Shown here in pieces: positions 45,353 to 50,325 of a stretch of DNA of 50,325 bases. Location: positions 1 through 50,325 of the forward strand of contig CAJUTL010000023.1 in the NCBI GenBank assembly GCA_910589395.1, read 5' to 3'. A program made the translations under genes and the position numbers. Every line of letters begins with the position of its first letter. Positions within the stretch are counted from its first letter, which is position 1. This stretch comes from an uncultured Oscillospiraceae bacterium (GTDB lineage: Bacteria > Bacillota_A > Clostridia > Oscillospirales > Acutalibacteraceae). Below the pieces are notes generated by a model that worked only from the letters and a program-made list of their open reading frames with translations, was not told where the DNA came from and searched no databases.

Positions 45353-47935
45353 TCAGCAGGTGGCCCCGCCTTTCAGATGCTTCTGAGCGGAAAGGTTTTC
45401 CTGCTTTCGGGACAACAGCTCATCGGAGAGCAGCTGCTCCTGCACATTTTCAAAGCCCAGGCGGGCAATGGTATCGGCAAAGCGCTCGCCCGTGATCCCC
45501 TGCTCCCGGAACAGCAGGATCGCCTTTTCGATCACGTTCAGCACCTCTTCCTTCTCGGTAAACACTTTATCCAGATACCGGCCGTGAGCCACTTTCTTTC
45601 CCCAGCGCCCGCCGATATAGATCCGGTAGCCGGAGGTGAAGCCCTCCACAGCCTTAAAGGGACATTTTCCAACACAGCGCCCGCAATGATTACAGGCGGT
45701 ATCGTCAATGACCAACTTGCCGTCCTTCAAAACCGGCACATTGATGGGGCAGGTCTTTTCTATCTGGCACACCTTGCAGCCCCGGCACTTGTCGAGGTCG
45801 ATCTCCGGCACCTTCTGACCGATGACGCCCAGGTCGTTCAGATCGGGCTTTACGCAGTTATTGGGGCAGCCGCCTACGGCGATTTTGAACTTATGGGGCA
45901 GCTTTACCCCCGCATAGCCGTGGAAGAACCGCTCGTGGATCTCTTCCGAAAGGGCGAAGGTATCGATCAGGCCGTACTGGCAGGTGGTTCCCTTACAGGA
46001 CACCACCGGGCGCACCTTGGAGCCGGTGCCGCCGGTTTCCAGCCCGGCCGCCTGCAAATACTCCCGCAAAGGCTCAATATTGTCAAAGGGGACCTGCTGG
46101 ATCTCCATGGTCAGGCGGGAGGTCATAGCCACCTCGCCGCTGCCGAACCGCTCCGCCGCTTCGGTGATCGCCCGCATTTCATCGGCGGTGATCTTGCCGT
46201 TTCTGGTAATGACCCGTCCGTTAAAGCAATCGGGCGTGCGCTTATCCCACAGGAAGCCCAGGCCCTTCACTCTGGTGACCTCCTCCGGCGGCACAGAAGC
46301 GCCGGCGGCTTTTACCCGCACATCGTTAAAGAAGGTGGAGCCCTCCAGCACCACGGTATTGGGATAGCCGAAGCTCTTCAGGCGGTTTTGCAGGAAATAG
46401 GCCCGTTTGCCCTTGGCGCAGACCAGAAGCAGCTTTTCTTCCTTGCCGATGCCCTCGATGGGCCCGTTTACAGAAGCCAGATCTATGTATTTTGCCCCGC
46501 GGATCGTGGGCTGTAAATTCACGTCCAGCACCGTATAGCCCTCGGCCTCCCCCGCCGCGTACTGGGCAGGAGTCATGCTGACAAGAGCGCCGCTGAGCTT
46601 ATTCTCCAGCACATACACCGCCTGCACAAAGGGGTGTATGGCGGTGGAGAAGGGTGGCGCGTAGGACAGATCCAGATTTTCAAAATCGGAAAGCTTTGCC
46701 CTCATGGAAATGCCCAGCACGCCCAGATCGATGAGCTTATCCACGGCGCCGGGGCCCAGGGCCTGCACGCCCAGCAGGACGCCGGTGTTTTTCTCTGCGA
46801 TCAGCTTGATAATGAAGAAGGAGGAATCGGGATAGTAATGGGCCTTATCATCGGTGACCATCAGGGCGGTCTCCACCGCATAGCCCGCGTCCCTTGCCGC
46901 CTGCTCCGTCAGGCCGGTTTTTCCGCAGTTCAGGCCGGGCAACCTGCACACGGCGGTGCCCAGCACACCGGGGAAGGATTTTTCCTCCCCCGCCAGGGCC
47001 TGGGCCAGCGTGCGGCCCTCCAGATTGGCGGAGGAGCCCATGGGAGACCACTGGGGCTTTTCGGTAAGCCGGTTCTTCACCATGGCGCAGTCTCCAGCGG
47101 CGTACACATCGGGAAGATTGGTACGGAGCTTTTCATCTACCAAAATCGTGCCGCGCTCCATGGCGATGCCGCTGTCCGAAAGGAAGCCGGTATTGGGGCG
47201 AACGCCCACGGAAAAAATCACTGCGCCGCAGGGCAGATCTCCCCCGCTGGTGCGCACAGACTCCGCTTTTCCCTGCCCTAAAACAGCCTCCGCCTTTGTG
47301 CCGGTAAGGACCCGCACCCCTTTTTTTTGCAGATGCTTTTTCACATAGGCCGCCATTTCGGGATCCAAAACCCCGGGCATCAGCTGAGGGGTAAACTCCA
47401 CCACTGTGGGAGAAACCCCGCGGGTCAGGAAGTTTTCCGCCATTTCCAGGCCGATAAAACCGCCGCCTACCACCACGGCCTTCTTCACCTGATTCGTGTC
47501 CAGATACTCCCGAATGGAAACGGCGTCCTCCGGCGTGCGCACCTGGAACACACCGGGAAGCTCCACGCCCTCTACAGGGGGAACGACCGGCGAGGCGCCC
47601 ACTGCGATCACCAGGGAATCGTATTCATAGATTTCCGTTTCCCCGGTGCGCAGGTTCTTGGCCTCTACCTTCTTTTTTTCCGCGTCTACTCTTACCGCCT
47701 CCCGGCAGGTAAGCGCCTCTACCCCGGTGAGACTTTCAAATTTCTGAGGGGTGTTGACGATCAACTCTCCCCGGTCCTCAATGGCCCCGCCTACATAATA
47801 AGGCAGGCCGCACCCGGCATAGGAAATATCCTCGCTTTTTGAGAGCAGCGTCACCTGAGCGGAACGGTTTTCCCGCTTAAATTTGGCCGCTGTCTTTGTT
47901 CCCGCGGCCACGCCGCCGATCACCAGTAACTTCAT
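45353..47935 (-). CDS. Fused CoA-disulfide-reductase-like / rhodanese / siroheme 4Fe-4S reductase
   Basis: An 860-residue cytosolic protein from ATG 47933-47935 (AAGGGAAGG upstream). Residues 1-445 are an FAD/NAD(P) disulfide reductase of the CoA-disulfide-reductase/NADH-oxidase type (VIGGVAAGTKTAAKFKREN; single redox Cys C42 in SYAGCGLPYYVGG; second dinucleotide motif VVVGGGFIGLEMAE). About 455-545 is a rhodanese domain with LLVCAKGKRAYF (C506). About 570-715 is a nitrite/sulfite reductase-like siroheme domain with C647, C652, C690 and C694 (SCKGTTC, GGCPNNC). About 712-765 is a two-cluster ferredoxin (C717, C720, C723, C729; C748, C751, C754, C758). It probably passes electrons from NAD(P)H to a sulfur or nitrogen substrate. 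The substrate is unknown. Confidence 0.88.
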   Translation of the reverse strand: MKLLVIGGVAAGTKTAAKFKRENRSAQVTLLSKSEDISYAGCGLPYYVGGAIEDRGELIVNTPQKFESLTGVEALTCREAVRVDAEKKKVEAKNLRTGETEIYEYDSLVIAVGASPVVPPVEGVELPGVFQVRTPEDAVSIREYLDTNQVKKAVVVGGGFIGLEMAENFLTRGVSPTVVEFTPQLMPGVLDPEMAAYVKKHLQKKGVRVLTGTKAEAVLGQGKAESVRTSGGDLPCGAVIFSVGVRPNTGFLSDSGIAMERGTILVDEKLRTNLPDVYAAGDCAMVKNRLTEKPQWSPMGSSANLEGRTLAQALAGEEKSFPGVLGTAVCRLPGLNCGKTGLTEQAARDAGYAVETALMVTDDKAHYYPDSSFFIIKLIAEKNTGVLLGVQALGPGAVDKLIDLGVLGISMRAKLSDFENLDLSYAPPFSTAIHPFVQAVYVLENKLSGALVSMTPAQYAAGEAEGYTVLDVNLQPTIRGAKYIDLASVNGPIEGIGKEEKLLLVCAKGKRAYFLQNRLKSFGYPNTVVLEGSTFFNDVRVKAAGASVPPEEVTRVKGLGFLWDKRTPDCFNGRVITRNGKITADEMRAITEAAERFGSGEVAMTSRLTMEIQQVPFDNIEPLREYLQAAGLETGGTGSKVRPVVSCKGTTCQYGLIDTFALSEEIHERFFHGYAGVKLPHKFKIAVGGCPNNCVKPDLNDLGVIGQKVPEIDLDKCRGCKVCQIEKTCPINVPVLKDGKLVIDDTACNHCGRCVGKCPFKAVEGFTSGYRIYIGGRWGKKVAHGRYLDKVFTEKEEVLNVIEKAILLFREQGITGERFADTIARLGFENVQEQLLSDELLSRKQENLSAQKHLKGGATC

Positions 47936-47986
47936 ACCTGACGCCTTCCCTTCCTTTCGCTTCCGCCGGTTGGCGGATCTCACGGA

Positions 47987-48029
47987 ATTTCTATGGAAAT
48001 ATTATAAGAGATTCCCCTTGCGGTGTCAA
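47987..48029 (-). promoter_or_regulatory. Near-consensus promoter with small operator before the fused reductase
   Basis: On the minus strand, TTGACA (48029-48024), 17-base spacer, TATAAT (48006-48001): a full sigma-A consensus. Immediately downstream, around the expected start point, is the inverted repeat ATTTC-N4-GAAAT (47987-48000), a possible repressor site that would explain how so strong a promoter is kept in check. Confidence 0.75.
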
Positions 48030-48050
48030 TGAAGCCGAAGAAAAAGGCGC

Positions 48051-48269
48051 TTAGATTTTTGTCAGAAAATGGCCCAGCAGCACCCAGGCGCTTACCAGCA
48101 GCAGTATGAGGAACGCTCCGCTGAAAAGCAGTAATTTCCGTTTTTTTCGGAGGCCGAAAAACAGACAGCACGCCGCTCCGGCCAGCAGAAAAAGAGAGCC
48201 GCAAGTAAACCAGAACATAAAGGAGGGACGAGTGTTTTTCAACAGTCTGAACAGCCCTTGTCCTGTCAT
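48051..48269 (-). CDS. Small two-helix membrane protein of the DUF2975/HTH cluster
   Basis: A 72-residue product from ATG 48267-48269 (GGGAGGAG upstream): MTGQGLFRLLKNTRPSFMFWFTCGSLFLLAGAACCLFFGLRKKRKLLLFSGAFLILLLVSAWVLLGHFLTKI. It has two hydrophobic segments separated by the basic RKKRK turn. The start overlaps the stop of the upstream HTH gene as ATGA, which supports translation. I do not recognise a family; it probably works with the HTH and DUF2975 proteins. Confidence 0.7.
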   Translation of the reverse strand: MTGQGLFRLLKNTRPSFMFWFTCGSLFLLAGAACCLFFGLRKKRKLLLFSGAFLILLLVSAWVLLGHFLTKI

Positions 48270-48487
48270 AATTTTTTCTCCTCCCGGTATTCCAAAAGAT
48301 CTCCCGGCTGGCACTGAAGGGCCTTGCACAGCTTTGCCAGGGTGGAAACCTTCAGGGCCTTTGCCTTTCCGTTTTTCAAAACGGAAATATTCGCCATGGT
48401 GATACCCACCCGCTCCGCAAGCTCTGTTACGCTCATTTTTCGCTTTGCCAGCATCACATCGATATTAAAAATGATTTCGCCTTCCAT
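48266..48487 (-). CDS. XRE-family HTH regulator (YozG-like)
   Basis: A 73-residue single-domain repressor: IIFNIDVMLAKRKMSVTELAERVGITMANISVLKNGKAKALKVSTLAKLCKALQCQPGDLLEYRE, a complete five-helix HTH with recognition helix MANISVLKNGKAK. Small HTH proteins of this type are typically paired with DUF2975 membrane proteins (as YozG with YoaS in Bacillus). It starts nine bases after the DUF2975 gene. The palindrome at 49032-49066 is a likely operator. Confidence 0.9.
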   Translation of the reverse strand: MEGEIIFNIDVMLAKRKMSVTELAERVGITMANISVLKNGKAKALKVSTLAKLCKALQCQPGDLLEYREEKKL

Positions 48488-48496
48488 ATGCCCTCC

Positions 48497-48976
48497 CTAA
48501 ATCGTCAGATCATACTGCTCCTGCAGCTTCCAGGCCCGCTTTACCAGGTCGGAAAGCCCGGCGCACACCACGGAAACAGCCGCTCCGGCACAGGCTATCA
48601 GCAATGATACCAGTACGATGCCGGGGTGGTTCATATTGAGAAACAGGTAAACAAGATTCATCAGGAAGAAAAATCCCGCGTCACAGGCCGCAAGCCGGGC
48701 GATCCACCGCAGCAGCTTCGCGGTCTCCTCCGTAAAGGCCCTGTCTTTGCCGATGTTGCGGGCAATTTTCCAGCCGAGGAGCAGCGCGGCATAGCAGGGA
48801 AGCGCGGTAACCCAAAGCAGGATCAGCCAGGGATAGTAGCAATAGGCGAATTCCGGCGCGGTGAGAACGATAGAGCGCCCAAGCCACGGAAAAAAGCACC
48901 CGTATACCACAAGGCCGCACAGGGCCATGCCGATCAAAACGAGCTCCAGACGGAGCGACAGTGTTTTCAGCTTCAT
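48497..48976 (-). CDS. DUF2975 membrane protein
   Basis: A 159-residue protein with four predicted helices (LRLELVLIGMALCGLVVYGCFFPWLG; YCYYPWLILLWVTALPCYAALLLGWKIARNI; LARLAACDAGFFFLMNLVYLFL-type third; GIVLVSLLIACAGAAVSVVCAGLSDLV). The conserved block IGKDRAFTEETAKLLRWIARLA between helices 2 and 3 is typical of DUF2975. First gene of a three-gene operon with the HTH regulator and a small membrane protein; function unknown. Confidence 0.88.
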   Translation of the reverse strand: MKLKTLSLRLELVLIGMALCGLVVYGCFFPWLGRSIVLTAPEFAYCYYPWLILLWVTALPCYAALLLGWKIARNIGKDRAFTEETAKLLRWIARLAACDAGFFFLMNLVYLFLNMNHPGIVLVSLLIACAGAAVSVVCAGLSDLVKRAWKLQEQYDLTI

Positions 48977-49004
48977 CTTGAAAAACCTCCTTGCGTTTTT
49001 TCAG

Positions 49005-49033
49005 AGTATAGCATAGCATTTCCAGTTTGTCAA
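49005..49033 (-). promoter_or_regulatory. Strong promoter of the DUF2975 operon
   Basis: On the minus strand, TTGACA (49033-49028), 17-base spacer ending TGC, TATACT (49010-49005). Confidence 0.85.
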
Positions 49034-49066
49034 TAATTATTTATCGTATTACAATAAATAATTATT
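49032..49066. promoter_or_regulatory. Inverted-repeat operator at the DUF2975 promoter
   Basis: AATAATTATTTAT (49032-49044) and ATAAATAATTATT (49054-49066) are perfect 13-base inverted copies with a 9-base spacer. The left arm touches the -35 box. The dyad is a good candidate site for the HTH protein encoded downstream and lies in the spacer shared with the divergent acetyltransferase gene. Confidence 0.7.
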
Positions 49067-49121
49067 CCGGAAAGGCATAAGAAAATCCTTTGAAAAAGTT
49101 CTTTTTCTTTTCTGTGCCTTG

Positions 49122-49130
49122 TGCTATACT
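49122..49130 (+). promoter_or_regulatory. Extended -10 promoter of the acetyltransferase gene
   Basis: TGCTATACT about 55 bases before ATG 49186, without a good -35 box. Confidence 0.5.
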
Positions 49131-49185
49131 GAATTTGAAAATTAGGGCGTGTTCGCCCAAACGACATCAGGGAGGAATTTGAACC

Positions 49186-49845
49186 ATGGCAGTCAAGGAA
49201 GAAGAGAAAATTTTTGCGGGGAAGCTGTTTTCCCCCGGGGATCCCGAGCTGGTGGCCATCAAGCTGAAAACCCACAATCTAAATGTGGATTTCAATGCCA
49301 CTCACGAGGATGAATACGAAAAGCGGGATCAGCTCCTTCACGAGATCATCGGAGAATTCGGCGAGGGCGGGCGGATCCAGGGGCCCATCGCCTTCCATTA
49401 CGGAACTCACACCAGGATCGGGAAGAACTTTTTCGCGAACTTTAACTTTACTGTGCAGGACGATGCTTTGGTAACCATCGGAGATAACTGCAATTTCGGC
49501 CCTAATGTGACCATTGTGACCCCGGTTCACCCCATGCTGCCGGAGGAGCGGCGCTCGATGAAAAAGGAGGACGGGCAGCCCGGCCACCTGTGCTATGCAA
49601 AGCCCGTTGTGATCGGAAATGACTGCTGGTTCGGCGCCAACGTGGTGGTGTGCCCCGGCGTGACCATCGGAGACGGCTGCGTCATCGGCGCAGGCAGTGT
49701 GGTGACAAGAGATATTCCTCCCCTGTCCTTTGCCGCCGGAAACCCCTGCCGGGTGATCCGGGAGATCACAGAGGCAGATTCCATGGTATATAAGCCTGAG
49801 ATCACAGGCGGCTGCGCTCCTTATTCTCCGGAAGAAATGAAATGA
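49186..49845 (+). CDS. Hexapeptide-repeat sugar O-acetyltransferase (MAT/GAT type)
   Basis: A 219-residue left-handed beta-helix acyltransferase: N-terminal MAT-like helical segment (AVKEEEKIFAGKLFSPGDPELVAIKLKTHNLNVDFNATHEDEYEKRDQLLHEIIGEFGEGGRIQGPIAFHYGTHTRIGKNFFANFNFTVQDDALVTIGDNCNFGPNVTIVTPVHP) with the catalytic His in TPVHP. Hexapeptide coils follow (KPVVIGNDCWFGANVVVCPGVTIGDGCVIGAGSVVTRDIP). It transfers acetyl from acetyl-CoA to a sugar hydroxyl such as maltose, glucose or a galactoside. GGGAGG precedes the ATG. It is divergent from the DUF2975 operon. Confidence 0.93.
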   Translation: MAVKEEEKIFAGKLFSPGDPELVAIKLKTHNLNVDFNATHEDEYEKRDQLLHEIIGEFGEGGRIQGPIAFHYGTHTRIGKNFFANFNFTVQDDALVTIGDNCNFGPNVTIVTPVHPMLPEERRSMKKEDGQPGHLCYAKPVVIGNDCWFGANVVVCPGVTIGDGCVIGAGSVVTRDIPPLSFAAGNPCRVIREITEADSMVYKPEITGGCAPYSPEEMK

Positions 49846-49940
49846 TCTGTAAAACGCAGCGCAGTCTATGAAACGAAGGGTCAGGGCAGCCTGCCGCCGC
49901 ACCCAATGCGGGAAAAGCGTTGGGAAATGTATCATTTTTT

Positions 49941-50325
49941 AATGAGGAATTAGGAATGAGTAATGAGCAATTTAAGGGCAAGGACTTAGTTCGCTAAATT
50001 GGAATTTGGCGGCGAGGCACCGCGGCCACTCGCGAAGCTGCTTGGTGCGGGAAATCGGTTTCTGACCCGACCAATGGTGATCCGCTTATTTTCCTCCTGT
50101 CATTACTGAACAGAAAGCAAGGAAACTTTGCTTTCTCGGTGAAGAATCTTGTCCTTCGGTCTTTTTGAAGGGCTTTAAGGGCGAGATTCTTCGTCGCTAT
50201 GCTCCTCAGAATGACACGAGGGAACTGTGCGGCAAATTTGAATTTAGCGAATTGACGAATACATAGAAACTCTTGCCTTTCTCGCCTGTCGGCTCGGTTG
50301 CTGTGCCCCGGTGGGGCACGCCCAG
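49941..50325. repeat. Modular intergenic repeat island running off the window
   Basis: Begins AATGAGGAATTAGGAATGAG...ATGAGCAA (49941-49971). It continues with a 115-base module (49986-50104) nearly identical to 44184-44300, then the TGTCATT...GAAGAATCTTG / CGAGATTCTTCGTC...CTCAGAATGACA palindrome (50097-50218). It ends in TCGCCTGTCGGCTCGGTTGC and GCCCCGGTGGGGC (about 50282-50318), the module also embedded in the RAYT gene. 49846-49940 shows no gene. Confidence 0.75.

Noticed and set aside
45377..46516. 379-codon plus-strand ORF
   Set aside because: Antisense to the siroheme-reductase half of the fusion gene.

Overview
This 50 kb window looks like chromosomal DNA of an anaerobic, low-oxygen-adapted Firmicute of class Clostridia, most likely an Oscillospirales/Ruminococcaceae-type gut commensal. 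The evidence is the DnaD-type primosome genes, sigma-A promoters (TTGACA-17-TATAAT) with AGGAGG ribosome binding sites, a D-mannonate/KDPG hexuronate operon, VanRS-type regulation, a cobalamin riboswitch with an ECF-type S component, a siroheme/4Fe-4S reductase, and intergenic spacers full of short palindromic repeats of the kind common in such genomes. The species cannot be named from the sequence. Coding DNA is GC-rich by eye; the stretch around 0.5-3.0 kb (MATE gene plus IS200 remnant) is visibly less so.

Layout. 0-0.24 kb: tail of an unidentified gene. 0.5-3.15 kb: accessory stretch next to tRNA-Thr, with a MATE efflux gene behind a leader-peptide attenuator and a dead IS200/IS605 transposase. 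3.35-7.9 kb: dnaD-like and DnaC/DnaI-like loader genes, a two-gene ThrE-type (YjjP/YjjB) exporter, an intergenic repeat element and an RluA-type pseudouridine synthase. 7.9-11.3 kb (minus): small membrane protein, NAD-dependent epimerase-like gene, pyrBI, yebC. 11.4-16.1 kb (minus): mntP, a duplicated 3' end of glgP, and the malQ-glgP glycogen/maltodextrin operon. 16.3-18.2 kb (minus): ilvE and a class I glutamine amidotransferase. 18.35-23.2 kb (plus): two tandem esterases, then proBA and proC. 23.3-28.4 kb: repeat island, then a minus-strand operon uxaC-uxuA-uxuB-eda, interrupted by a decayed RAYT transposase. 28.5-32.4 kb: second MATE, TspO and a Tet(M)-like ribosome-protection-type GTPase. 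32.6-33.9 kb: HlyC/CorC family protein. 34-36 kb: repeats and a cobalamin riboswitch controlling a DUF4430 lipoprotein and a translationally coupled S component. 36-38.8 kb: vanY/vanS/vanR-like genes. 39-42.6 kb (minus): htpG, CPBP protease, tadA. 42.9-44.1 kb: SLH-anchored, amidase-like surface protein. 44.1-44.8 kb: repeat island. 44.9-48 kb: EamA protein and a large fused CoA-disulfide-reductase/rhodanese/siroheme reductase. 48-49.8 kb: DUF2975/HTH regulatory module and a hexapeptide acetyltransferase. The window ends inside another repeat island.

The most interesting signals are: (1) a complete four-segment, leader-peptide-type transcription attenuator upstream of the first MATE gene, with mutually exclusive 1:2, 2:3 and 3:4 pairings; (2) the fused 860-residue disulfide reductase/rhodanese/siroheme reductase behind a near-perfect promoter; (3) a vanRSY-like set without ligase genes but with matching candidate response-regulator boxes; (4) the cobalamin-riboswitch/DUF4430/S-component unit; and (5) a modular family of intergenic repeats together with a RAYT-like transposase gene whose frame is open except for two stop codons.
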